Shown here: positions 1 to 9,449 of the stretch, piece after piece
How positions within the stretch are numbered: the stretch's first letter is position 1
Layout: every line of letters starts with the position of its first letter
Source: Acinetobacter amyesii
GTDB taxonomy: Bacteria; Pseudomonadota; Gammaproteobacteria; Pseudomonadales; Moraxellaceae
Assembly: GCF_002018365.1 (NCBI RefSeq)
Contig: NZ_MVKX01000009.1
Coordinates: 1-64,000, forward strand
Reading direction: 5' to 3'
Length of the DNA stretch: 64,000 nucleotides
Translations under genes and position numbers: made by a program
The notes under the pieces: model-generated
Told to the model about the DNA's origin: nothing
Databases searched by the model: none
The model's input: the letters and a program-made list of their open reading frames with translations, nothing else

Positions 1-25
1 GCTCTACCAACTGAGCTAAGCGCCC
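1..25 (-). tRNA. tRNA-Val, 5' part only (cut by window start)
   Basis: The 25 bases read on the minus strand as the acceptor 5' strand and D-arm start of a tRNA. They are identical to the matching part of the complete tRNA-Val at 277-352. The anticodon lies outside the window, so the Val identity is inferred from that identity. It is the fourth tRNA of the array. Confidence 0.75.
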
Positions 26-46
26 TCAAAAGATCTATCATGTAAA

Positions 47-123
47 TGGCGCAGCGGACGGGACTCGAACCCGCGACCCCCGGCGTGACAGGCCGGTATT
101 CTAACCAACTGAACTACCGCTGC
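47..123 (-). tRNA. tRNA-Asp (anticodon GTC)
   Basis: A 77-nt minus-strand cloverleaf with encoded CCA. The acceptor stem pairs GCAGCGG with CCGCTGC, the anticodon loop is CTGTCAC (anticodon GTC), and the T-arm has the usual GGTTCGAGTCC core. It is identical to the second tRNA-Asp at 171-247, which implies a recent duplication or gene conversion. Confidence 0.97.
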
Positions 124-170
124 ACTTACACAATGTCGCTATTGTGGTTCAAACGAATTAAGATTTAAAG

Positions 171-247
171 TGGCGCAGCGGACGGGACTCGAACCCGCGA
201 CCCCCGGCGTGACAGGCCGGTATTCTAACCAACTGAACTACCGCTGC
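171..247 (-). tRNA. tRNA-Asp (anticodon GTC), second copy
   Basis: A 77-nt minus-strand tRNA with encoded CCA and anticodon GTC, identical in sequence to the copy at 47-123. It lies 29 bases downstream of the complete tRNA-Val and is presumably cut from the same precursor transcript. Confidence 0.97.
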
Positions 248-276
248 ACTCTAAATATCTTAACGCTGAAAAGGTT

Positions 277-352
277 TGGTGGGCGCTGACGGGATCGAAC
301 CGCCGACATTCTGCTTGTAAGGCAGACGCTCTACCAACTGAGCTAAGCGCCC
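277..352 (-). tRNA. tRNA-Val (anticodon TAC)
   Basis: A 76-nt minus-strand tRNA with encoded ACCA end. The acceptor stem pairs GGGCGCT with AGCGCCC, and the anticodon loop CTTACAA gives anticodon TAC. It is the first gene of the minus-strand tRNA operon, directly downstream of the promoter at 386-413. Confidence 0.97.
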
Positions 353-385
353 TTTTCAAAACATGTTCATCGTTTGATGAGGTGC

Positions 386-413
386 ATTATAGAGAATCCT
401 CACGGTCTGTCAA
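386..413 (-). promoter_or_regulatory. sigma-70 promoter of the tRNA operon
   Basis: On the minus strand there is a perfect -35 box TTGACA (408-413), a 16-bp spacer, and a perfect -10 box TATAAT (386-391). Transcription would begin about 25-30 bases upstream of the first tRNA-Val. A full-consensus promoter fits a stable-RNA operon. Confidence 0.9.
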
Positions 414-800
414 ACGCTTTTCTAACTCTTTTCCACTTTTTCTGTTTGAGTGATTAAAAAATAAGTTATATTGCGGAAAAATCAGTATTTTTGAACATTT
501 TTTAGCTATAAACCTGTAAATTTATTACTAAAAATATGACTTATATTCTGCATCATTCACATAAAAAACAGTTTTTCGCGTGGACTCATAACTAATCATT
601 CAGCGAACCGACGATTAATTCACCACACTCACTGCATTCTAAAACACCGCAGTGTACAAAATACATTCAAACACGATTTTCTGTTAATTTGCGCGCATTA
701 CTTCTGAAAAAAACGCCTTTCAAACTCACTTTAATTTTTCAAATCTTTGTTTTGATGCCATGAACTTCGGTTTTCATGGCTTGTGCTTTTAACGACGTGT
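414..800. other. intergenic region, no gene seen
   Basis: AT-rich stretch between the tRNA promoter and the 3' end of the YkuD gene. No plausible coding frame is seen. The only structure is an 8-bp inverted repeat GCCATGAA/TTCATGGC at 757-780 just beyond the YkuD gene. It lacks a following U-run on the minus strand, so it is not a clear terminator. Confidence 0.6.
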
Positions 801-1295
801 TCAATGTTCAGTGATGTAAACCAGCGCATTTAATGGAATCAATTGATAAAGTTCTACAACATCGCTGTTTCGCATGCGAATACAACCATGTGACATCGGT
901 ATGCCCATAGGCTCTCTATCTGGTGTGCCATGGATATAAATATAGCGTTGATAAGTATCACAGCCCTCACCTGCATTAAAGCCCGGTTCCAAACCACTGA
1001 GCCATAATATTCGAGATAATATCCAATCCCGATCAGGATGTGATGCGGCAAGTTGCTCGTCGTAAACCTCTCCGGTCCACTGACGTGCTTTAAAAACTGC
1101 ATTTTGAGGTTGTTGTCCACCAAACTTTTCAGCGACTTGATGCCAGCCTCGTGGAGTCTTGCCACTATTTTCCTGCTCACCAATGCCATTTTTACCCGAT
1201 GAAATGAGGTAAAACTTATTTAGCTTCGGCAAAGTTAAAGTTTGATCTTTCAAGTTAATCAGGATATCAGCTTGATCTTGGGTAAATTCAGACAT
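801..1295 (-). CDS. elsL: YkuD-fold L,D-carboxypeptidase, ElsL/LdtK type (cytoplasmic)
   Basis: A 164-residue protein with the YkuD (L,D-transpeptidase) catalytic signature: an HGT motif near residue 125 and SHGCIRM near residues 136-142, which supplies the catalytic Cys and His. There is no signal peptide or membrane segment, unlike periplasmic L,D-transpeptidases. Established knowledge: in Acinetobacter baumannii a short, signal-less YkuD protein (ElsL, also called LdtK) acts in the cytoplasm as an L,D-carboxypeptidase that trims recycled muropeptide tetrapeptides and affects beta-lactam tolerance. Length and absence of a leader fit that protein. The start overlaps the end of the DUF454 gene by 8 bp, so the two are probably co-transcribed. 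The exact reaction is inferred by family. Confidence 0.85.
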   Translation of the reverse strand: MSEFTQDQADILINLKDQTLTLPKLNKFYLISSGKNGIGEQENSGKTPRGWHQVAEKFGGQQPQNAVFKARQWTGEVYDEQLAASHPDRDWILSRILWLSGLEPGFNAGEGCDTYQRYIYIHGTPDREPMGIPMSHGCIRMRNSDVVELYQLIPLNALVYITEH

Positions 1296-1722
1296 GCTCT
1301 TGCTCTTTCTGCTTATCTTTATCTACTGGTTGTGTCTGCAGCGATTGTTCAATAGTCCGCATCTGATTTGGCTCAGGTCGTGTCCATAACCAAATACCAA
1401 CGATCAACATGGTTAAGTCAGTGAATATCTTGACGGCAATCGGTGCTGAAGTAAAAAGCATAATCAGACCACTCACAAACATCATGATCGATGCAAACCA
1501 TTTTGCTTTGCGGGGGACAGTGCCATTTTCGCGCCAAGCACGCAAGGTTGGGCCATATTTAGGATGATTCAACAACCAAGCATCCATTTGTGGCCAGCCT
1601 TTTGAAGCCGCCCATGCCGCTAATATTAAGAAGACTGTCGTGGGCATTCCCGGCAATAAAGCCCCTATAAAGCCTAAAATGACAAAGACAACCACTAAGC
1701 TTCGCCAAAACAACGTCTTCAT
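1288..1722 (-). CDS. DUF454 (YbaN-like) inner-membrane protein
   Basis: A 144-residue membrane protein. A hydrophobic N-terminus contains the GxxGALLPGMPTTVFLIL motif typical of DUF454/YbaN. A conserved stretch around HPKYGPTLRAW follows, then two further hydrophobic segments and a charged Gln/Lys-rich tail. I start at the ATG at 1722, which has AGGG 7 bases upstream, rather than the in-frame TTG 21 bases further out, which has no ribosome site. It overlaps the YkuD gene by 8 bp. Biochemical function is not known; the pairing with a peptidoglycan-recycling enzyme hints at envelope biology but proves nothing. Confidence 0.85.
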   Translation of the reverse strand: MKTLFWRSLVVVFVILGFIGALLPGMPTTVFLILAAWAASKGWPQMDAWLLNHPKYGPTLRAWRENGTVPRKAKWFASIMMFVSGLIMLFTSAPIAVKIFTDLTMLIVGIWLWTRPEPNQMRTIEQSLQTQPVDKDKQKEQEHV

Positions 1723-1810
1723 ACCGCTACCCTGAACTTTCAATTCAGGTAGTATAAGATGTTTTTAACAATTATCCGTTGTTATTCTGCATTATTCGAA
1801 AGGTTTCAAT

Positions 1811-2674
1811 ATGGCTGTAGCCCCGACAACATCGTCTTATTTTGAGCCATGGTTGCAATTTAAACAGCCCTTAGTTCGCCAATTGGCTTTCTGTATTGCT
1901 AGCCCAAATATTCTGCAGCAAATTCCCAATGAACTCGAAATCCGCTATCCCTTTCATTTTCATCCAAGCGAGCTTTGGCAAAAACATTTTGAAGCCTACC
2001 TTCCCCGTTTAAAACAACTCGAACAACACCCAAGTGAATTAGTAGAATTTTTACAAAAATTAAAAAGTACTCGCCTTGGTTTACGTTTCGAAATGTTTAT
2101 GTGGTTTTGGCTTCTCGATCGCCCATACCATCCCTACCAGTTACTCGGACATAGCATTCAAAAAATTGACGGCCCTCGTACAGTAGGTGAACTCGATTTT
2201 GTGTTAAAAAATACTGAAAGTGGTGAAATTGAACATTGGGAAGTGGCTTTAAAATATTATCTAGCCGAGCGTGATTTTAAATTACCCTACTGGTATGGCT
2301 TAAATCGTAGTGATACTTTGGCTCGAAAGCTCAATCATTTTACCCAAAAACAATTCCAATTTGATGAAGCACTTGGGCAGCAGATTCAACAGCGCTATTG
2401 CGTTTTAAAGGGCCAATTATATTTACCTATTCAGCGTACCCGCACATTACCAAACTGGGTCAATCCTGCGCGTAGAATAGGTCAATGGGGACATGTCATT
2501 CCATCCACAAATCAAGGCTATTATCGCTTACAACGACATGAATGGATTTGCGTGCAGCAGCAACCGACGAGTACAACCGCACATTGGTGGACAGATGGTT
2601 TATATAAAAAAGACAGTGAGGAAAGCTATTATATGTATAGACAGCCACGCTTGGTTTTGCCGCAAACGATTTAG
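1811..2674 (+). CDS. DUF1853 family protein
   Basis: A 287-residue soluble protein recognisable as DUF1853. Conserved blocks include RLGLRFEMFMWFWL near residue 90, a GELDFVLKN segment near 122-131, and EHWEVALKYYL near 139-149. The arrangement of an acidic residue in GELDF followed by E-x-x-x-K in WEVALKYYL resembles a PD-(D/E)XK nuclease core; this is my reading, not an established activity. The start has GAAAGG upstream. It is divergent from the DUF454/YkuD pair. No operon partner is apparent. Confidence 0.8.
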   Translation: MAVAPTTSSYFEPWLQFKQPLVRQLAFCIASPNILQQIPNELEIRYPFHFHPSELWQKHFEAYLPRLKQLEQHPSELVEFLQKLKSTRLGLRFEMFMWFWLLDRPYHPYQLLGHSIQKIDGPRTVGELDFVLKNTESGEIEHWEVALKYYLAERDFKLPYWYGLNRSDTLARKLNHFTQKQFQFDEALGQQIQQRYCVLKGQLYLPIQRTRTLPNWVNPARRIGQWGHVIPSTNQGYYRLQRHEWICVQQQPTSTTAHWWTDGLYKKDSEESYYMYRQPRLVLPQTI

Positions 2675-2828
2675 GACTTAATGCACCATTTAGTAGAAAT
2701 TTACATTTATTTACTCAACCACCGTAAAAACCACCTACTGTTTGATACGGCTATTTTTTAATCTAAATCTCACATCAGAATAATTTATCCCTCTAAAAAT
2801 TATTCTTTCATAATGGAGAATACAGTCA

Positions 2829-2978
2829 ATGAAAAAAATTTTAGCTGCATCACTTATGGTTGCTTTTGTACTGACAGGTTGTAATACAGTAAAAGGTGTT
2901 GGTAAAGACGTATCTAAAGCTGGAGATGCGGTAACCAATACTGCTGAGAAAACTTCGGAAGAAATTCGCCGCAATTAA
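2829..2978 (+). CDS. entericidin EcnA/EcnB-family small lipoprotein
   Basis: A 49-residue ORF with an N-terminal signal (MKKILAASLMVAFVLTG) ending in the lipobox LTGC at residues 15-18. A short Gly/Lys/Asp segment (VKGVGKDVSKAGDAV) typical of entericidin-type peptides follows. GGAG lies about 11 bases upstream of the ATG. Entericidins are small outer-membrane or periplasmic lipoproteins linked to stress and stationary phase; their role in Acinetobacter is unclear. An intrinsic terminator follows at 3006-3030, making this a monocistronic unit. Confidence 0.85.
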   Translation: MKKILAASLMVAFVLTGCNTVKGVGKDVSKAGDAVTNTAEKTSEEIRRN

Positions 2979-3005
2979 TTTCTTTCCCAAGAATTTATAA
3001 AAGAG

Positions 3006-3030
3006 CCCTATTTTTTAATAGGGTTTTTTT
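3006..3030 (+). terminator. intrinsic terminator of the entericidin gene
   Basis: CCCTATT (3006-3012) pairs with AATAGGG (3017-3023) around a TTTT loop and is followed by seven T. Confidence 0.9.
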
Positions 3031-3057
3031 AGCTCTAAATTTCCCTTCGCTTGTTGA

Positions 3058-4233
<1,176 letters not shown>

Positions 4234-4250
4234 GTATTCCCTGCATAGTC

Positions 4251-4281
4251 AAAAAAGGAACTCCATTGAGTTCCTTTTTTT
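4251..4281. terminator. bidirectional intrinsic terminator, dapE / chemosensory operon
   Basis: GGAACTC (4257-4263) and GAGTTCC (4268-4274) around a CATT loop, flanked by six A on one side and seven T on the other. It can serve dapE (+) and the convergent chp operon (-). Confidence 0.9.
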
Positions 4282-4301
4282 ATATCTCGTTTTTGCAAAT
4301 A

Positions 4302-4769
4302 TTAAGCCGCTTGAAGCCCAATGCTGTTTTGAATATTGGCTAAATTTGGAATATGAAATACCTGATCGGCCATGCGTACATATTGGAAAATATTGGCATC
4401 TTTCACAGCTTTTTCTTCATCAACCACTTCAGAAATACGCAGACGAATGGTTTTTGGCATTTCATTACACATCAGTGCAAAACGCTGTCCAACATCATCC
4501 CCTTCAATCACCAAAGCCACGCCCTGATTTTTGGCAGGATCATTGACTGAGAAAACAGGCAATTTCAATTCATGCCATTCAACAAAAGGAACCTTGGTGG
4601 CACTATCGAGCGCTGAAAGCACAATATTTTGTGGCAACAACATTGGCTCTTTACCATGACAATCAATGATATACGCATCGATAAAACCGGTAGAAACCGT
4701 AATGAGATGTTGCAGTTCCTGCTGATCAATTTTATCGCTGACAACTTGAGAAACAGTATTTTGGCTCAT
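4302..4769 (-). CDS. CheW-like protein at the end of the pil-chp operon (possible ChpC)
   Basis: A 155-residue protein with a CheW-like beta-barrel pattern: LLPQNIVLSAL near 60-70, a short LPVFSV segment, then ALVIEGDDVGQRFALMCNEMPKTIRL near 100-125, the usual ligand-coupling strand region. It lies 3 bp downstream of chpA and is the last gene of the chemosensory operon. Pseudomonas aeruginosa carries a CheW-type gene, chpC, in the matching cluster; position and fold suggest the same role as an alternative receptor-kinase adaptor. Sequence similarity to ChpC itself was not tested. Confidence 0.7.
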   Translation of the reverse strand: MSQNTVSQVVSDKIDQQELQHLITVSTGFIDAYIIDCHGKEPMLLPQNIVLSALDSATKVPFVEWHELKLPVFSVNDPAKNQGVALVIEGDDVGQRFALMCNEMPKTIRLRISEVVDEEKAVKDANIFQYVRMADQVFHIPNLANIQNSIGLQAA

Positions 4770-4772
4770 AGA

Positions 4773-7700
4773 TTACCCCTGCTTTTCTGCAATTAAAGCT
4801 TCAATATTGGCAAGCAATTCAGCTTCTTGGAATGGTTTACCCATATAGTGAGTCACACCTAAGCTAAATGCACGCTCACGATGTTTTTCACCTGTACGCG
4901 ATGTAATCATAATGATTGGCAAGTCACGGTGAATGTCGTGGTGACGAACTAAGTTTGTCACTTCGAAACCATCCATACGTGGCATTTCAATATCGAGTAA
5001 CATCAAGTCTGGACGAACATTTTCAAGCTGTTCAATTGCATCCACACCATCTTTCGCAGTCACGATGTCATAACCTTGACGTTCAAGTAAGCGCGAAGTC
5101 ACCTTACGTACAGTTACCGAGTCATCGACAATCATCACTAAACGACGCGCATTGGCTTGACGGCCCAAATCACGCTGCTCAGCTGAATGTTTAACACGCT
5201 GCGTAGTTTGAATTTGACGTGCAATATTTTGCCCATCCAAAATCAAACATACATGACCATCACCTAGAATCGTAGCACCTGCAATCGCGCCCACACTGGT
5301 AAATTGTTGACCAATTGGTTTCACCACGATTTGAGAACGTGAACCCACCAGCTGATCGACCAATAAAGCAATGGTTTGACCACTGTTGCCTTTAATTAAT
5401 AGTACAGGTAATGAATGACCGACATTATTTAAACGTGGAATTGGTTGATTACCCACAAACTCTGATAGATAACGTAGTTTGTAATTGGTGTTGTCAATTT
5501 TAAACACGTCATCCTTACTATTGAAGTAAGTTTCAAGAGCCGTAGGTGCAATACGGACAATACGTTCAATTTGCGCTAATGAAATCGCATATTGCTGATC
5601 GCCAGCTTTCACCATCAAGGCATCGCTGACCGCTACCGTCGTTGGTACACGAATAGTAAAGGTTGTCCCTTTACCTAACTCAGACTCTACGGAAACATGA
5701 CCACCCAAGGCTTTAATTTCACTTTGCACCACATCCAGACCAACACCACGACCCGAAATTTGCGTTACCGCTTGTGCCGTCGAGAACCCTGGATGGAAGA
5801 TCAATTGCAAGATTTCTTGTTTATCGAGGAACTGATCTGCTTTGATTAAACCAAGTTTTAAAGCTTTGTCTTTAATCTTGGCTTCATCAATCCCTTTACC
5901 ATCATCACTGAAAGACACCAGTACATCAGTACCCTGACGACTAATGTTCAAGACGATGCTACCTACTTCTGGCTTTTTCAAAGCCAAACGGTCAGCAGTA
6001 TCTTCTAAACCATGGTCGACCGCATTACGCAGCATATGTTCAAATGGTGTCACCAAACGCTCTAAGATCGTGCGGTCTAATTCACCTTCTGTATTTTGAA
6101 CTATCAATTCTGCAGGACGGTTCAAGGTCGAAGAAGTTTGACGCACAATACGTTGTAAACGTGGTAACAAACGATCAAATGGTACCAAACGGGTACGCAT
6201 CAGACTTTCTTGAATTTCTGACTGAATACGTGATTGTTGTAATAACAAACCTTCCGCATCACGAATTTTTTCTGCCAAAGTGCTCTTGAAGTCAACCAAA
6301 TCCGACGCAGATTCGGCTAGAGATTTTGACAATTGGTTAATCGATGAATATTGGTCCATCTCCAATGGGTCAAAATCTGCATAGCGTGAATTTTCAGAAC
6401 CATGTTTGGCAATAATTTGTGACTCAAGCTCACCATCCATTCGACGTAACTGGTCAGCAAGTCGCTTAATCGCCAACTCCATTTCATTCAATGTATTGCC
6501 TAGCTGACCTAAATCCATCTCAATACGTGAACGGTTAATTGAGTTTTCGCCTGACAAGTCAATCATCTTTTCGACGAGATCAGCCGAGATACGAATCATC
6601 TCATTACTGTTATCAGAAGAATTGGCTTCAGACCACTCACCCAACATCGATGGCGGTTCAACACCATCACCTTGAATAAATTCAAAGCCTTTGCTAACAA
6701 TACCTTGTTCTAATTCTGCAACACGGTTTGGTAATTGAACTGTAACATCCACATATTGAATGGACTCTAAGCTCAATTTAATGCTGTCAAAATTACTATA
6801 GTCGTGGTTGAAGATCGCTTCTTTTAACCATGCTAACGTCGTTTTGAGTAAGCCGTCATATGCATTTGAGTTGAAATGATGAACCGCGAAATGCTCAAAC
6901 GTCGTCTCAAGTTGATACGCAATTGCAGCAACAGGTTCATTTTCAACCATACGCGCTCCACCTTTAATACTGTGGGCAGCACGTTGTAATTGAAGCAATA
7001 CGTTACGGTCACTACGTTGTTCAGTCCATTGATTTAATAATTGAACGGCTTGTTCTAGAATTTCCTCAGACTCTTCAAGGAAGGTTTCTTCCATGACAGA
7101 ACGTAAATCATCATCTGGATGCTCAACATGTTCAGCAACCGCATGTTCAAGATGTTCAACAGCGGACTCAGTGTGAGCAGTCGTTTGAACTTCAACTACT
7201 GCTTCTGCTGTGTCTGCAGCAACATCCATCGGCTCTGACACCGATACATCTGGTTCTACTGCTGCTTGTTCAGTTTCAGCAGAAATAGGGGCCGAAGCCA
7301 ATGCAACAGGTTCAGAACGCTCTCCTGTCACAATTGACTGAATATTCTTGAGAATATCGATCACATTATTCGCAGGGTAGTCGATCCCTTTGTCACGAAT
7401 GGTTTGAATACGATCTGAAATATCATCTTGCACCAAACGAATAATTTGGATTAACGCAGGGGTAATCGAAATTTGCTGACGAATAATGCGCTCATAAATC
7501 GATTCCAATTCATGCGAAATTAAACCCACATGAGACGCGGCAATCATATTTGCACCACCTTTTAGGGTATGCAAATAACGCATTAAATTATTCAAAGCTG
7601 AAGTATTGGTCTGATCACGTGTCCAAGTACTAAGGTCTTGGTCAATCCCTACCAATAACTCTTCTGCCTCTTCAATAAAGATCCCCAAAAGATCTTCATC

Positions 7701-9287
7701 AAAGTCATTATTCGCATCTGCCGCTTGCATCTGTTGATGATCAAGTTGAATACGCTGACTTAATTGTGCAAAGTCTACTGCTGTTGTATTTGCAACAGCG
7801 GCTTTATCTTCTACTGTGGCAACAGGTTCAGCAACTACATGGGCTTCTGGTGTAGTCGTCGCTGCAACTGCTTCAATATCTTGTTGTACAAATGCAGTCA
7901 GCTCATTTAAGAAACGCTGAACCTCTTCACTTAACACCACACGCTGACCCGCAGCTAAGGTGTCAAATAAGTGAATAAACTCTTGATGTGCTTGTGCAAA
8001 TAACTCATAGCCATAATCAGCATGGAGTAATTCAGGCTTTTCAATTAAAGACTGATACGCTGCACGCAGTTGAGTTGTGAAATCATGGATACCAACAGAC
8101 GCACGATTATCCGTATGTTCAATCAACTCTAAAGCTTGCTGACTGAGCTGTTGAATATAGTCTGGGAATTCAGCAAGGGCACGTTTATCAAACTCAAATT
8201 CAGCATCTAACAACTGATCAATATTTAATTCAATTAGTTTAGAAACCAAACCTTGCGGATTATCTTCAGGCGCCAATTGATCTTGGCTTGCAAAACCATA
8301 ATCATCCCAAGCGGCTTTAAAGGTTTCATAAATAGACGCAAGATTTGCCTTATCTCCTGAACGCAGCACGTGTAAATAATCACGAACAAATTCAGCATAT
8401 TGAATCAATAAAGCAGTTTCTTTCGAGCTCGATACGATTTCGTCTTGCAATAAGGTTTTGAATAAGTTTTCAACTTTTGAACTGGCTTCAAAAATCTCTT
8501 CGATTTGCGCCATCGACGAACTACCACGTAAGGTGTGTAGCGCGCGAATCAAGCCATTATAATCTTGTGATTTACTGTCATCAGATTGGAGGAACTGATC
8601 AATCGTTTGTAGATGTTCTTCAGCTTCTTCAATAAATATGCTCACTGTCTCTTCGACCAGTGATGCATCTGCATCCACTTGTTCAGGAGCAGGTTCTGAT
8701 TCAACAACCGCAACGATTGTGCTTTCAAGCACTTCTACAGACGCTGTAGCTTCAACATCAGTCAGTTCTAAACCAGTGACACCATCTTCAGATTTTAATT
8801 GATCTGCCAGTTTTAATAATTCTTCGAGTGCAGGCTCAAGGCTGATATTTTGTTGTAATTGTTGCCCCATTAAAACCAATGGACGTAAGTCAACATCCAA
8901 TTCGGCAACATTTTTAAACCGTGGATAGAGCTTATATTGGTAAACATTTAAAACTGTTTGTGCAAACTTTTGAACGGTCGGCGTTAACTGTACTGAACCC
9001 GCAATAACACGATTCAGCGTATCTTCAACTGCCCATGCAGTTTCACCCGCCGATTTTGCCCCGACCATACGACCTGAACCTTTCAGGGTATGGAAATGAC
9101 GACGAATCGTCGTTAAAGTGTCTTTATCTTGTGGATTTTCCAACCAAGTTGTAAATAAACCCGCTAGTTCTTCAAAGATTTCTTCTATTTCTTCAACAAA
9201 AATCTCTAAAATTTCTGCATCTTGATCAAGATAACTATCTTCAGGAAGCGTAGTTGTTTCAACTAAATTTTTTAATATTTCTTTCAT
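4773..9287 (-). CDS. chpA: ChpA/PilL hybrid histidine kinase of the type IV pilus chemosensory system
   Basis: A 1504-residue hybrid CheA-type kinase. Four Hpt phosphotransfer sites are visible: HTLKGSG (His66), HTLRGSS (His251), HTLKGG (His573) and HSIKGG (His772). Site 2 has Arg where Lys is usual. The region at about 350-470 looks Hpt-like in helical content but has no phospho-acceptor motif. A dimerisation segment, a HATPase with N-box (HMLRNAVDHG), G1 (DDGKGID) and G2 (GRGVGLDVV), a CheW domain and a C-terminal receiver (MIVDDS, LLDIEMPRMDG) follow. It phosphorylates PilG/PilH to control twitching and surface sensing. It is shorter than the P. aeruginosa protein of about 2470 residues. 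It is separated from pilJ by 162 bp that hold a stem-loop. Confidence 0.95.
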   Translation of the reverse strand: MKEILKNLVETTTLPEDSYLDQDAEILEIFVEEIEEIFEELAGLFTTWLENPQDKDTLTTIRRHFHTLKGSGRMVGAKSAGETAWAVEDTLNRVIAGSVQLTPTVQKFAQTVLNVYQYKLYPRFKNVAELDVDLRPLVLMGQQLQQNISLEPALEELLKLADQLKSEDGVTGLELTDVEATASVEVLESTIVAVVESEPAPEQVDADASLVEETVSIFIEEAEEHLQTIDQFLQSDDSKSQDYNGLIRALHTLRGSSSMAQIEEIFEASSKVENLFKTLLQDEIVSSSKETALLIQYAEFVRDYLHVLRSGDKANLASIYETFKAAWDDYGFASQDQLAPEDNPQGLVSKLIELNIDQLLDAEFEFDKRALAEFPDYIQQLSQQALELIEHTDNRASVGIHDFTTQLRAAYQSLIEKPELLHADYGYELFAQAHQEFIHLFDTLAAGQRVVLSEEVQRFLNELTAFVQQDIEAVAATTTPEAHVVAEPVATVEDKAAVANTTAVDFAQLSQRIQLDHQQMQAADANNDFDEDLLGIFIEEAEELLVGIDQDLSTWTRDQTNTSALNNLMRYLHTLKGGANMIAASHVGLISHELESIYERIIRQQISITPALIQIIRLVQDDISDRIQTIRDKGIDYPANNVIDILKNIQSIVTGERSEPVALASAPISAETEQAAVEPDVSVSEPMDVAADTAEAVVEVQTTAHTESAVEHLEHAVAEHVEHPDDDLRSVMEETFLEESEEILEQAVQLLNQWTEQRSDRNVLLQLQRAAHSIKGGARMVENEPVAAIAYQLETTFEHFAVHHFNSNAYDGLLKTTLAWLKEAIFNHDYSNFDSIKLSLESIQYVDVTVQLPNRVAELEQGIVSKGFEFIQGDGVEPPSMLGEWSEANSSDNSNEMIRISADLVEKMIDLSGENSINRSRIEMDLGQLGNTLNEMELAIKRLADQLRRMDGELESQIIAKHGSENSRYADFDPLEMDQYSSINQLSKSLAESASDLVDFKSTLAEKIRDAEGLLLQQSRIQSEIQESLMRTRLVPFDRLLPRLQRIVRQTSSTLNRPAELIVQNTEGELDRTILERLVTPFEHMLRNAVDHGLEDTADRLALKKPEVGSIVLNISRQGTDVLVSFSDDGKGIDEAKIKDKALKLGLIKADQFLDKQEILQLIFHPGFSTAQAVTQISGRGVGLDVVQSEIKALGGHVSVESELGKGTTFTIRVPTTVAVSDALMVKAGDQQYAISLAQIERIVRIAPTALETYFNSKDDVFKIDNTNYKLRYLSEFVGNQPIPRLNNVGHSLPVLLIKGNSGQTIALLVDQLVGSRSQIVVKPIGQQFTSVGAIAGATILGDGHVCLILDGQNIARQIQTTQRVKHSAEQRDLGRQANARRLVMIVDDSVTVRKVTSRLLERQGYDIVTAKDGVDAIEQLENVRPDLMLLDIEMPRMDGFEVTNLVRHHDIHRDLPIIMITSRTGEKHRERAFSLGVTHYMGKPFQEAELLANIEALIAEKQG

Positions 9288-9404
9288 AGCTAAGGCTTCT
9301 TATGTTTTGCCACCAAGAAGGTTGCTCAAACTTAATTGTAACCATCACCTAAGACTTAACTGTGACGTTAAGTTCACCTTATCGATGTGTTATCTGTAAT
9401 CGGT

Positions 9405-9434
9405 GCAGTACCCTAGCCGTAGCTAAGGTACTGC
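9405..9434 (-). promoter_or_regulatory. stem-loop in the pilJ-chpA intergenic region
   Basis: GCAGTACC (9405-9412) pairs with GGTACTGC (9427-9434), and TAGC with GCTA inside, around a CGTA tetraloop, with one mismatch. No U-run follows on the minus strand, so it is not a classic terminator. It sits just downstream of the pilJ stop codon, where it could stabilise or punctuate the mRNA. Confidence 0.6.
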
Positions 9435-9449
9435 AGGTTTGCGCCTGAC

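Noticed and set aside
757..780. Inverted repeat GCCATGAA/TTCATGGC after the YkuD gene as a terminator
   Set aside because: The minus strand lacks a following U-run, so it is not a convincing intrinsic terminator.
2735..2974. 79-residue minus-strand ORF
   Set aside because: It is antisense to the well-supported entericidin-type lipoprotein gene, has no ribosome site and no recognisable features.
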